Below are positions 1-6,214 of a stretch of 10,543 nt of DNA, piece by piece. The notes beneath the pieces were generated by a model that searched no databases, was not told where the DNA came from, and saw nothing but the letters and a program-made list of their open reading frames with translations. How positions within the stretch are numbered: position 1 is the stretch's first letter; each line of letters starts with the position of its first letter. This stretch comes from Gemmatimonadota bacterium (lineage in GTDB: Bacteria; Gemmatimonadota; Gemmatimonadetes; Longimicrobiales; Gaopeijiaceae), in contig JAUQOX010000093.1 of the NCBI GenBank assembly GCA_030550695.1, forward strand, positions 1-10,543, given 5' to 3'. The translations under genes and the position numbers were made by a program.

Positions 1-305
1 CTGCCGATCCCGAGACAGGTGAAGCGGTCTTCGGCACGATGGCCGAAGCCTGCCGACGGTTTCTCGGAGTCGGGATCGGATTTGCCGGATCCGTTCCCAC
101 CGATCCCCTGCTGGACGCAACCTCCGGCCCCATTGCCGACCTTCGCGCCTTTCCTACCTCCTCGCCGGCCTTTCGGGCCGTGCAAGGGCTTCTTGCCCGT
201 CTGGAGGCGGAAAAGCCCGCCGGGCACCACCCGGTAAACCCTTCCGACCTCGCGCCGGCGGAGGGGGAGAACCGGCCCGGCAGAGCTGTTCCGCCAACGA
301 TCTAA
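1..305 (+). CDS. flhG: FlhG/FleN-type MinD-like ATPase, C-terminal end (5' truncated by window)
   Basis: Only about the last 100 codons are present; the reading frame is open from the first complete codon at position 3 to TAA at 303-305. The visible part reads as the C-terminal region of a MinD/FlhG-family P-loop ATPase. It has an RFLG segment followed by GFAGSVPTDPLLDAT, the strand-turn with a conserved Pro-x-Asp, then FPTSSPAFRAVQGLLARL, the final amphipathic helix. The tail after that helix is short, Pro/Gly-rich and not conserved. In this family FlhG works with the SRP-like GTPase FlhF to set flagellar number and place, and in some species it restrains the master regulator. Its position just upstream of fliA is the common flhF-flhG-fliA order, which supports FlhG over a generic MinD/ParA. 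The nucleotide-binding motifs lie outside the window and could not be checked. Confidence 0.78.
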   Translation, partial: ADPETGEAVFGTMAEACRRFLGVGIGFAGSVPTDPLLDATSGPIADLRAFPTSSPAFRAVQGLLARLEAEKPAGHHPVNPSDLAPAEGENRPGRAVPPTI

Positions 306-365
306 CTCTCTGTTGTTTCATTACTTACCTCAAAAAGGCCAGCCCCTTTCCCCTCATCTTCCCCT

Positions 366-380
366 TGGTACGGGGCGTGC
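366..380 (+). promoter_or_regulatory. Candidate sigma-54 (-24/-12) promoter upstream of fliA
   Basis: TGGTACG-GGGC-GTGC fits the sigma-54 pattern TGGYRYR-N4-TTGC with GG and GC exactly 12 bases apart, but the -12 element begins G rather than T. A start site would fall near 392, giving a leader of about 55 bases before the fliA ATG. Sigma-54 control of mid-class flagellar genes is common in clusters of this type. It is a single match with one important deviation, in a GC-rich background where such matches arise by chance. Confidence 0.32.
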
Positions 381-395
381 CCTTTCCGGGGTGGC

Positions 396-408
396 GTCAT
401 GGCATGAC
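396..408. promoter_or_regulatory. 13-bp perfect palindrome in fliA leader (possible operator)
   Basis: GTCATG-G-CATGAC is a perfect inverted repeat with 6-bp arms around one central base. It lies 38 bases before the fliA start and just after the start site predicted from the sigma-54 candidate. Symmetry of this kind suits a dimeric DNA-binding protein. No regulator family is recognised from it, and a 6-bp arm can arise by chance. Confidence 0.3.
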
Positions 409-446
409 CCGAGGATCCTTGAAGCCGGAGAACCAAGGAAGCATCC

Positions 447-1202
447 ATGTCCCTCTGGCAAGCCTTTCAGGAACACGGAGACCCCGCAGCCCGAGACCAG
501 CTCATTCAGGAGCATCTCCGTCTGGTCTATCACGTGGCCTGGCAAGTGATGAGGTCCTGCCCCCATGAGGTGGAATTCGACGAGCTCCTGAGCGCAGGCA
601 CCATCGGGCTGATCCAGGCCATCGAGAGCTACGATCCCAGCCGGGGTCTGGCCTTCTCCACTCTGGCGGCCCCGCGAATCCGGGGAGCCATTTTGGACGA
701 TCTTCGCAAAAGGGATGTGGTTCCCCGATCCGTGCGGCGGAGGCATAGGAAGGTGACCCGAACCAAGGAAAGCCTGATGCAACGCCTCAATCGCGCCCCG
801 GATCCCGAAGAGACCGCGGCGGCCCTGGGGATCGGCCTGGAAGATTACTGGCGCTGGAAGGAGGAGGCGGAAAAGGCCCAGCCCATCTCCCTGGACCAAC
901 CCCGGGGCGAGGACGGGGAAAGGACTCTGACCTTGGAAGAGCTCTCGTCCCGGGACGAGGTGGACGAGCTGGAAGAGAATCTCACCCGGGAGGAAGAACT
1001 GCGGATCCTGCGGGAGGAGATCCTGAAGCTCGGGCGTCAGGAAAGGGTGGTTCTTTCCCTATACTACTTCGAGGGTCTCAAGCTCCACGAAATCGCCGAA
1101 GTGCTGGGAGTCACGGAGTCCCGCATCTCGCAAATCCGCTCCAAGGCCATCCAACAGCTTCGCGTCCGCTTGGCCCACCTCCGGGAAGGGAGCCGGCCAT
1201 GA
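447..1202 (+). CDS. fliA: RNA polymerase sigma-28 factor FliA
   Basis: Flagellar sigma factor of 251 aa, close to the usual 240-260, that directs RNA polymerase to late flagellar, motor and chemotaxis promoters. Region 2 spans about residues 17-100. It contains the core-binding DELLSAGTIGLIQAIESYDP block (45-64), then FSTLAAPRIRGAILDDLRKRD (70-90) and PRSVRRRHRKV (93-103), which is characteristic of FliA/SigD. Region 3 covers about 104-145, with an acidic linker to about 180. Region 4 runs from LGRQERVVLSLYYFEGL to ESRISQIRSKAIQQL (195-238) and holds the helix-turn-helix that reads the -35 box. The ATG is preceded by AAGGAA at 435-440, six bases away. The stop overlaps the next ATG (ATGA), so the two are probably translationally coupled. 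A promoter matching its specificity lies upstream of motA in this window. No flgM (its anti-sigma factor) is seen. Confidence 0.95.
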   Translation: MSLWQAFQEHGDPAARDQLIQEHLRLVYHVAWQVMRSCPHEVEFDELLSAGTIGLIQAIESYDPSRGLAFSTLAAPRIRGAILDDLRKRDVVPRSVRRRHRKVTRTKESLMQRLNRAPDPEETAAALGIGLEDYWRWKEEAEKAQPISLDQPRGEDGERTLTLEELSSRDEVDELEENLTREEELRILREEILKLGRQERVVLSLYYFEGLKLHEIAEVLGVTESRISQIRSKAIQQLRVRLAHLREGSRP

Positions 1203-1936
1203 AGGGGATATTGGCGGTGTTCCTGTGGGCCATGGGCATGGGTGCCGTCCTGCCCCAGGAGGGAAAGGTACCCTCCGACCTTTTGGCAAAGGATCCGCTA
1301 GTGGATCTCATCCGGCAGGCTATGCGCCAGCCGGAGCAGGAAGAAGTCTGGAGCCGACTGCACCAGAGCCTGCAGGCCTTCAGCCAGAGGGGGACAGAGG
1401 AATCGGAGCCGGCGCCACAAGGCACGTATCTCGCAGAGAGGTCGGGAGGGGAAAACCCTCCGGAGGGGACGAGAGCCGCGCCAGGGATCGGAGACCTTCG
1501 GCGGGCCCTCCCAGCTTTGGTGGGGCTGGTGAGGGCCGAGGAGGGTAGCTGGGCGCTCGGGGTGTTGATCACCCTGGCGATCCTGATCCTCCTCGGGCGA
1601 CGGGGAGCGAGAACGAGGGGAGGGCGGGGGGTGGGTAGGGCGGGGTTGGAAAGGGGCGGGCTCTCCGCCGGCGGAGACCATACGGCGTCCTCCAGGATGC
1701 GGACCTCACCGGACGGTTCCAAGGAAACCCTCGGGCGTCGGGAGGGGGAAAGGATGGGAGGGGCTCGGGGGGAGGGCGAACGACCTTGGTCCTTCGCCGT
1801 CGCCCTGTGCCGGAGCGGGGTGCCGACCCATGAGGTGGCCCGCCGGACCGGGCTGGCCCAAGATGCCCTCAAGGTGTTGCTGGCCCTCCGGGAAGCCCCC
1901 TGGTCCCCGGAAAAGGCCGCCGAGGGAGGACGCTGA
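1199..1936 (+). CDS. Uncharacterised one-pass membrane protein with C-terminal HTH-like segment (SwrB/DUF2802-like by position)
   Basis: 245 aa, starting in an ATGA overlap with fliA behind a GGGAAGGGA ribosome-binding region and ending one base before flgF. Residues 1-19 are hydrophobic and look like a signal peptide or signal anchor. About 20-115 is a polar region with short helices. A clear membrane segment, WALGVLITLAILILLG, lies at 118-133 and is followed by Arg/Gly-rich positive sequence that should face the cytoplasm. Residues 140-195 look disordered. The end (about 198-231, FAVALCRSGVPTHEVARRTG then LAQDALKVLLAL) has a helix-turn-helix look. From family knowledge, SwrB follows sigD in Bacillus and has one membrane helix plus a cytoplasmic tail, and DUF2802/DUF6115 proteins in flagellar clusters end in a similar segment. 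A role in activating export or assembly is inference only. The gene is probably real because it fills the operon exactly between two coupled genes. Confidence 0.72.
   Translation: MKGILAVFLWAMGMGAVLPQEGKVPSDLLAKDPLVDLIRQAMRQPEQEEVWSRLHQSLQAFSQRGTEESEPAPQGTYLAERSGGENPPEGTRAAPGIGDLRRALPALVGLVRAEEGSWALGVLITLAILILLGRRGARTRGGRGVGRAGLERGGLSAGGDHTASSRMRTSPDGSKETLGRREGERMGGARGEGERPWSFAVALCRSGVPTHEVARRTGLAQDALKVLLALREAPWSPEKAAEGGR
1617..1645 (+). other. Potential G-quadruplex tract in coding strand
   Basis: Six G-runs of 3-6 bases (at 1617, 1622, 1626, 1633, 1638 and 1642) are separated by loops of only 1-2 bases, the most favourable pattern for a parallel quadruplex. The tract encodes the Arg/Gly-rich stretch directly after the membrane segment of the fliA-adjacent protein, so it would also be present in the mRNA. 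It may simply reflect GC-rich Gly/Arg codons. Confidence 0.35.
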
Positions 1937-1937
1937 C

Positions 1938-2630
1938 ATGGGACCCGAGGCCCTCCACCGAGTGGCGCAGGCCTTCCGATTCTGGGAATCGAGACAGGCG
2001 GCGGTTGCGCATAATCTGGCCAATCTGAGCAGCCCGGGCTACAAAGCCGAACGGGTGTTCGCGTCGCTACTGGACAACGAAATGCTCCATGGAGGGGGCC
2101 GGACGGACTTCGCAGCCGGGCCGTTGACCCAGACGGGGAGGCCCCTGGACCTGGCCCTGGAGGGGGAAGGGTTCCTGGTGGTGGAGACGCCCCAGGGAGA
2201 AAGGTGGGTTCGAGGGGGATCGTTCCAGCTGGACGAATCCCGCATGCTGGTGGATGCCCACGGGAATCGGCTGTTGGGGGAATCGGGCCCCTTGCTGGTC
2301 CCGGACGGCCGCGTGGACATCGGCCCCGACGGCGAAGTGAGGGTGGAGGGCACGGTGGTGGGGGTGCTGCGCTTGGAGAAGGCCGGGGCAGGAGCCGTCC
2401 TCCGGAGGGAAGGGGAGGGGAGGTGGGTGGTGGAGGGCGAACGGATGGCGGCGGGTAGCGCGGGGGTGAGCGTCCGCCAAGGGTGGTTGGAGGAGAGCAA
2501 CGTGGACCCCGTAGGGGCGTTGGTGGAAATGATCGAGATCCAGCGGGGGGTAGCGGCCCTCCAGCGTTCGGTGCTGGTGTTGGATGGAGTGCTGGAGCGT
2601 ATCAGCAACGATTTGGGAAAGGTGAGGTAA
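1938..2630 (+). CDS. flgF: Flagellar proximal/distal rod protein FlgF
   Basis: Rod protein of the flagellar axial family, exported by the type III apparatus and assembled in the periplasm. At 230 aa it is slightly shorter than typical FlgF (about 240-255). The N-terminal coiled-coil motif is present as HNLANLSSPGYK (25-36). The central D1 fold shows LDLALEGEGFLVV and a GSFQLDESRMLVDAHGNRLLG segment. The C-terminal helix begins SNVDPVGALVEMIEIQR (187-203), the family signature. The open frame extends upstream, but ATG 1938 is chosen because GAGGGAGGA (1922-1930) lies seven bases before it, the previous gene stops at 1936, and the protein then begins where FlgF homologues begin. flgG starts one base after its stop. 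It is called FlgF rather than FlgG because of its order before a longer, more canonical FlgG. Confidence 0.88.
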   Translation: MGPEALHRVAQAFRFWESRQAAVAHNLANLSSPGYKAERVFASLLDNEMLHGGGRTDFAAGPLTQTGRPLDLALEGEGFLVVETPQGERWVRGGSFQLDESRMLVDAHGNRLLGESGPLLVPDGRVDIGPDGEVRVEGTVVGVLRLEKAGAGAVLRREGEGRWVVEGERMAAGSAGVSVRQGWLEESNVDPVGALVEMIEIQRGVAALQRSVLVLDGVLERISNDLGKVR

Positions 2631-2631
2631 G

Positions 2632-3420
2632 ATGGATCCGAGCCTGAGCGCTGCGGCTTCGGGCATGAAGGCCCAGCAGATCCGGGTGGAGGTGATCGCC
2701 AACAACCTGGCCAACGTGAACACCACGGCCTTCAAGCGCAGCCGGGCCCATTTCGAGGACCTCCTCTACCAGACCCTGCAGGGGCCGGCCCGGGTGGAGG
2801 GCTCGGAAGCCCGGACGGTCCAGGAGGTCCAGGTGGGGCGGGGTACCCGCCTGGCCACCATCCAGCGGGTGGATGGGCAGGGCCCCTTGGAGACCACCGG
2901 AAGAAGCCTGGACTTGGCCATCGAGGGAGAGGGCTTCTTCCAGGTCCAACTCCCCGACGGGACCCTGGCCTACACCCGCGACGGAAGCTTCAGCCTGTCC
3001 GACCGGGGGATGTTGGTCACCCACGGCGGGTACGGCCTGGTGCCGGGAATCATCGTCCCGCCGGAGGCCACCGGCATCTCCATCTCCCGCACAGGGGTGG
3101 TCACAGCCCTCCTCCCCGAATCGCCGGAGGGAGTGGAGGTGGGGAGGTTGGAGCTGGCCCGCTTCCCCAACCCGGCGGGCCTGAGGGCCCTGGGCGAAAA
3201 CCTCTATCAGGAGACCTCTTCTTCCGGCCGCCCGACGATGGGGTTTCCCCAGGAGGCGGGGTTCGGCCGGGTGCTCCAAGGGGTGCTGGAAGGGAGCAAC
3301 GTGGAGGTGGTGCAGGAGATGGTGGAGATGATCTCGGCGTTGCGGGCCTACGAGTTGAGCGCCAAGGCCGTCACCACCTCGGAGCAGATGGCGGAAACGG
3401 CCAACGCTCTGATCCGCTGA
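2632..3420 (+). CDS. flgG: Flagellar distal rod protein FlgG
   Basis: Forms the distal rod that passes through the P and L rings. 262 aa, matching the standard FlgG length. The N-terminal segment has GMKAQQIRVEVIANNLANVNTT (11-32), where a hydrophobic helix meets the NNLANVNT signature, then FKRSRAHFEDLLYQ (34-47), which is typical of FlgG. LDLAIEGEGFFQV and TRDGSFSLSDRGMLV mark the D1 domain. The C-terminal 42 residues, from GSNVEVVQEMVEMISALRAY to ANALIR, are the conserved closing helix. The usual NTxGFK is here NTTAFK. The ATG lies one base after the flgF stop, and the ribosome-binding site AAAGGTGAGG sits inside the flgF end, so the two are probably coupled to give balanced rod subunits. 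Confidence 0.94.
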   Translation: MDPSLSAAASGMKAQQIRVEVIANNLANVNTTAFKRSRAHFEDLLYQTLQGPARVEGSEARTVQEVQVGRGTRLATIQRVDGQGPLETTGRSLDLAIEGEGFFQVQLPDGTLAYTRDGSFSLSDRGMLVTHGGYGLVPGIIVPPEATGISISRTGVVTALLPESPEGVEVGRLELARFPNPAGLRALGENLYQETSSSGRPTMGFPQEAGFGRVLQGVLEGSNVEVVQEMVEMISALRAYELSAKAVTTSEQMAETANALIR

Positions 3421-3430
3421 GGGCCGGCCC

Positions 3431-4192
3431 ATGAGGTTCGCCCCCCAGGTCGCGTTCGCGTTCCTCCTTTTGCCGCTTGTGGTGGCGCTAGGAAGCTGGC
3501 AGGCGGCTGCCCAGGAAGCCCGGCGCGCCCCCGGCCCTGGCGGGAAAGCCGACCAGGAGCTGGAGGCTTGGCGGCCCGGCGCAGCCGTGGAGGAAGAGAT
3601 CCGCAAAGCCGTGGCCGAGCGTTGGGGGGTGGACCCTTCCCTCGTGGTGTTGCGGTGGACGCCCCCCCTCCAACCCCTGGGTTGGCCGGCCGCGGGCCGG
3701 GTGGAACTGGCGGGCTCCGGAAAGGGCGGCTGGTGGGTGGTGGCGCTTCGTCCTTCCTCGGGCTCCCCCGGCGAGAGCCGCAGTCTTTCCGTGCGGGCAG
3801 GCGTGCGGGGGTGGCGGTGGGTCGCGGCCCGGCCGTTGGCCCGAGGAGAAACCCTGCAGGAAGGCGATTGGTTCGCAGAGGAGACGGTGGTTTGGGGACC
3901 CCCGGCCCCGCCTGGGGAGCCTCCCCGTGGGGGGTGGGTGGTGGAGCGGGCCTTGGCCCGGGGAGAACCCCTGGAGCCTCCGGCTGTGCGCCCCCCCTGG
4001 CTGGTGGTGGCCGGGGGCAAGGTGGAGGTGGTCTGGACCCACGGTCCCATTACCCTTCGGGTTCCCGGGAGGGCCGAGGGGTCGGGGGCACTGGGGGAGC
4101 GGGTCAGGGTTCGGACGGAGGGGGGGAACCGGTTGGAGGGGAAGGTGGGCGGCCCCGGTGTGGTGTTGGTCTCGGGCGGTGGAACGGAGTAG
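3431..4192 (+). CDS. flgA: Flagellar P-ring assembly chaperone FlgA (SAF domain)
   Basis: Periplasmic chaperone for FlgI during P-ring formation. 253 aa with an N-terminal signal peptide: the hydrophobic core is about residues 8-22, with probable cleavage near AAAQ (25-28). The C-terminal half is the SAF/ChapFlgA domain. ARPLARGETLQEGDW (133-147) is the first repeat, VERALARGEPLEPPAVRPPWLV (171-192) the second, and then the beta strands GGKVEVVWTHGPITLRVPGRA and ERVRVRTEGGNRLEGKV (223-239) close it. The protein is unusually rich in Trp (about 14 residues) and Pro/Gly. It lies 10 bases after flgG, and that gap is itself the palindrome GGGCCGGCCC; TGAGGG over the flgG stop can serve as ribosome-binding site. 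flgH starts six bases after its stop. The order flgG-flgA-flgH-flgI supports the call. Confidence 0.9.
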   Translation: MRFAPQVAFAFLLLPLVVALGSWQAAAQEARRAPGPGGKADQELEAWRPGAAVEEEIRKAVAERWGVDPSLVVLRWTPPLQPLGWPAAGRVELAGSGKGGWWVVALRPSSGSPGESRSLSVRAGVRGWRWVAARPLARGETLQEGDWFAEETVVWGPPAPPGEPPRGGWVVERALARGEPLEPPAVRPPWLVVAGGKVEVVWTHGPITLRVPGRAEGSGALGERVRVRTEGGNRLEGKVGGPGVVLVSGGGTE

Positions 4193-4198
4193 AGAGTC

Positions 4199-4807
4199 AT
4201 GAAGGTTTTGCCCTCCACGTGGATTTGGGTCGGGGGGGTCCTGTTCCTGGGATGCCTCCCCGGGCAGGGGTGGGGTCAGACCACGACGGGATCCCACCAG
4301 TCTTCCCCACCGCGGCGCTCCTGGACCTCGGATCGGCACGCCCTGCGGCCGGGGGATCTGGTGACCGTGGTGGTGGACGAGTCCTGGCTGGCGTCGGCCC
4401 GAAAGAACGAGACCGCCGCCCAAGAACGGAAGCGGGACCTGGGACTCGGGGCCAACCTTCCCGGGGGCACCAGCACGGGGGGCGAGGCCCGGTCCCGTAA
4501 CGACGTTTCGGAAAGGGAAAGGGGCGAGGCCCTCCGCCAGCAGCGCTTCAGCGGCGAGATCACGGCCCGGGTGACGGAAGTGACCCCGGAAGGCTTGGCG
4601 CGCATCGAGGGGAGCAAGCGCCTGAAGGTCGGCGATGCCGAGGAGGAGGTGACCCTCCGGGGATGGATCCGGCCCCAAGACGTGGCTTTCCAGAACACGG
4701 TGGAATCCTGGCGGGTGGCCGACGCCGAACTCCTTTACGTGTCGCGGGGAAAGTTGGGCAAATCCAAGAGCCTCTGGACCCGCCTCATCAACTGGATCTG
4801 GTTCTGA
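4199..4807 (+). CDS. flgH: Flagellar L-ring protein FlgH
   Basis: Forms the outer-membrane L-ring bushing around the rod. 202 aa, a little shorter than the usual 220-235. The N-terminus is a hydrophobic export signal (about 8-18) followed by FLGC with Cys19. This is a loose lipobox, with Phe at -3 where Leu is usual, so lipidation as in other FlgH proteins is likely but not certain. The core shows RPGDLVTVVVDESWLASARKN (50-70), then a Gly-rich stretch with repeated charged residues, then FSGEITARVTEVTPEGLARIEGSK and the ring strand LRGWIRPQDVAFQNTVES. The terminus ADAELLYVSRGKLGKSKS to LINWIWF is strongly FlgH-like. flgI follows after 28 bases. Confidence 0.93.
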   Translation: MKVLPSTWIWVGGVLFLGCLPGQGWGQTTTGSHQSSPPRRSWTSDRHALRPGDLVTVVVDESWLASARKNETAAQERKRDLGLGANLPGGTSTGGEARSRNDVSERERGEALRQQRFSGEITARVTEVTPEGLARIEGSKRLKVGDAEEEVTLRGWIRPQDVAFQNTVESWRVADAELLYVSRGKLGKSKSLWTRLINWIWF

Positions 4808-4835
4808 CGGGGCAGACCGTCGGCGAGAGGCAGGC

Positions 4836-5894
4836 ATGGTAACGAAACGTCGGATGGCCGGTTGGCTCCTCTTGGGGGGAGCCGTCCTGGGGCAGGCGAG
4901 GACGGCCCAGGGCCAGGAGGCCAGGATCAGGGACCTGACCGTGGCAGGCCACGAGGTCCCGGTGCGCCTGGTGGGGTACGGGCTGGTGGTGGGCCTCGAC
5001 GGTTCCGGAGACCGGGTCATCGGGGGGTTCAGCTCAGGGCACACGGTCCGTTCGGTGGCGAACCTCCTCCGCCGTTTCGACGTGGAGGTGCCCGAGGCTG
5101 TCCTCCGAACCCGGAACGTGGCGGCGGTCCTGGTCACCGCCGAGGTGTCCCCCTACCTCCGGCCGGGAGCCCGGTTCGAGGTCCAGGTCTCGTCGGTGGG
5201 GGATGCCACGAGCCTGCGGGGGGGGATCCTTTGGATGACACCCCTGGTTCCGGAGGTGGGGGCCGAGCCTGTGGCGACGGCTCAGGGACCCCTCCTCATG
5301 AGCGAAGGGGGCGACGGGACGCCCGGCCGTTACTACACGGTGGAGACGGCGGGTCGGATCCCCGACGGGGGGGTGTTGGAACGCCCGCTCCCCACCCCGC
5401 TCTTTGCCGAAACCACCGTGCTTTCTTTGAAAGAGCCCGATCTGTCCACGGCCCGGCGGGTGGCCGAGGCCATCGAAGCTCTGCTGGGCGAAGGCACGGC
5501 GGAGGTGCTGGATCCGGGGGCCGTGCGTCTGCACCTGGAAGGTCTTGCGGAAAGGGGCATGGCCCGGCTCCTGGCGGATATCGGAGACCTCGTGGTGGAG
5601 GCGGAGCGTCCGGCCCGGGTGGTCATCGATGCCCGGAACGGGACGGTGGTGGCGGGGGGGCAGGTCCGGGTGGGGGAAGCGGTGGTGAGCCACGGGGGTC
5701 TGACCCTCGCCGTGGGAGGCGGAGTGGAGGGGGGGGGAGGAACGCCTGGGGAACTCCGCATGCAGCCAGGCGTGAGCGTGCAGGAAGTTGCCGCGGCCCT
5801 TCACGCCGTGGCGGCCCCCCCCGCGGCCATCGCCGCAGTATTCCAGGCCCTCCGGGACGTCGGGGCCTTGCGGGCCCAGGTGGTGGTCCGATGA
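4836..5894 (+). CDS. flgI: Flagellar P-ring protein FlgI
   Basis: Periplasmic P-ring subunit assembled around the distal rod with help from FlgA. 352 aa, in the usual range. Residues 1-26 form a signal peptide with Lys/Arg start, LLLGGAVLG core and probable cleavage near AQG-QEA. The mature protein begins ARIRDLTVAG (29-38), followed by the hallmark LVGYGLVVGLDGSGDR (45-60). FSSGHTVRSVANLLRRF and LRTRNVAAVLVTAEVSPYLRPG continue the conserved domain. The C-terminus (PGVSVQEVAAALHAV, then AVFQALRDVGALRAQVVV) is typical. GAGAGG precedes the ATG. The stop overlaps the flgJ start (ATGA). A run of nine G at 5729-5737 encodes part of a Gly4 stretch near residue 300; slippage there would remove the conserved C-terminus. 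Confidence 0.95.
   Translation: MVTKRRMAGWLLLGGAVLGQARTAQGQEARIRDLTVAGHEVPVRLVGYGLVVGLDGSGDRVIGGFSSGHTVRSVANLLRRFDVEVPEAVLRTRNVAAVLVTAEVSPYLRPGARFEVQVSSVGDATSLRGGILWMTPLVPEVGAEPVATAQGPLLMSEGGDGTPGRYYTVETAGRIPDGGVLERPLPTPLFAETTVLSLKEPDLSTARRVAEAIEALLGEGTAEVLDPGAVRLHLEGLAERGMARLLADIGDLVVEAERPARVVIDARNGTVVAGGQVRVGEAVVSHGGLTLAVGGGVEGGGGTPGELRMQPGVSVQEVAAALHAVAAPPAAIAAVFQALRDVGALRAQVVVR
5729..5737 (+). repeat. G9 homopolymer in flgI
   Basis: Nine consecutive G fall across codons 298-301 of flgI (E-G-G-G). The run is one of the three longest I saw in the window. A slip of one base would shift the frame and remove about the last 50 residues. GGG glycine codons are common here and runs of 7-8 G occur elsewhere, so chance is plausible. 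Confidence 0.6.
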
Positions 5895-6214
5895 CCCCCG
5901 TGGAGGGAAGGGGGGGGGTCGGACCCTCCGGCCGGCTGGTGGAGGCCCTCCGGGCCGGGCGGATCCAGGGGGAGGAGGCCCGGCTCCGGGCGTCCTCCGA
6001 TGCCTTGGAGGGGGTCTTCGTCCGGGAGCTGTTTCGGGCCATGAGGGAAACCGTCCCTGAATCGGCCCTCACAGGGGGAGGGTTGGGAGAGGAGATGTTC
6101 ACCGCTCTGCTGGACGAGCACCTGTCGGAGGTGGCCGCGCTCCGCATGGGTCGGGGGGTCGGGGAGGCTCTGTATCGGCGCTTCGTGGCCCCGAAGGGGG
6201 GAGGATCGGAATGA
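5891..6214 (+). CDS. flgJ: FlgJ rod-binding protein, N-terminal-domain type (no muramidase)
   Basis: 107-aa protein consisting only of the rod-binding domain of FlgJ, which caps or scaffolds rod assembly in the periplasm. The family core is clear: SDALEGVFVRELFRAMRETVP (36-56) matches the usual FEalFlxxmLkaMRk pattern. It is followed by GGGLGEEMFTALLDEHLSEVAAL (62-84), RMGRGVGEALYRRF (85-98) and a short tail. The peptidoglycan-hydrolase domain of enterobacterial FlgJ is absent; outside beta- and gamma-Proteobacteria this is usual, and a separate hydrolase is expected elsewhere. ATG 5891 overlaps the flgI stop and the stop overlaps the flgN ATG, so it is coupled on both sides. The open frame continues far upstream inside flgI, but only from this start does it look like FlgJ. 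A G9 run covers codons 7-10. Confidence 0.9.
   Translation: MTPVEGRGGVGPSGRLVEALRAGRIQGEEARLRASSDALEGVFVRELFRAMRETVPESALTGGGLGEEMFTALLDEHLSEVAALRMGRGVGEALYRRFVAPKGGGSE
5910..5918 (+). repeat. G9 homopolymer at the start of flgJ
   Basis: Nine consecutive G cover codons 7-10 of flgJ (R-G-G-V), 19 bases after the ATG. A single-base slip here would abolish FlgJ almost entirely and could also alter coupling to flgN. It lies only 172 bases from the flgI G9 run. Confidence 0.6.

Noticed and set aside
313..341. Sigma-70-like TTGTTT in the AT-richer part of the fliA leader
   Set aside because: No acceptable -10 element at 16-18 bases downstream.
354..899. Minus-strand 181-codon frame over the fliA leader and 5' half
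   Set aside because: Opposite a textbook sigma factor and without recognisable features; shadow of high GC content.
3421..3430. Perfect palindrome GGGCCGGCCC filling the flgG-flgA gap
   Set aside because: Without a loop it cannot form a useful hairpin, and GC-only palindromes of this size are likely by chance here.
3488..5137. Very long minus-strand open frame (549 codons) opposite flgA, flgH and flgI
   Set aside because: It lies opposite well-supported genes and its residues are Pro/Arg/Gly/His-rich without family motifs. Long antisense frames are expected in GC-rich coding DNA; similar ones at 2602-4218 and 6230-7903 were rejected for the same reason.
4862..5890. Plus-strand frame continuous with flgJ through flgI
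   Set aside because: Only the part from ATG 5891 resembles FlgJ; upstream the frame is Gly/Arg-rich noise out of frame with flgI.
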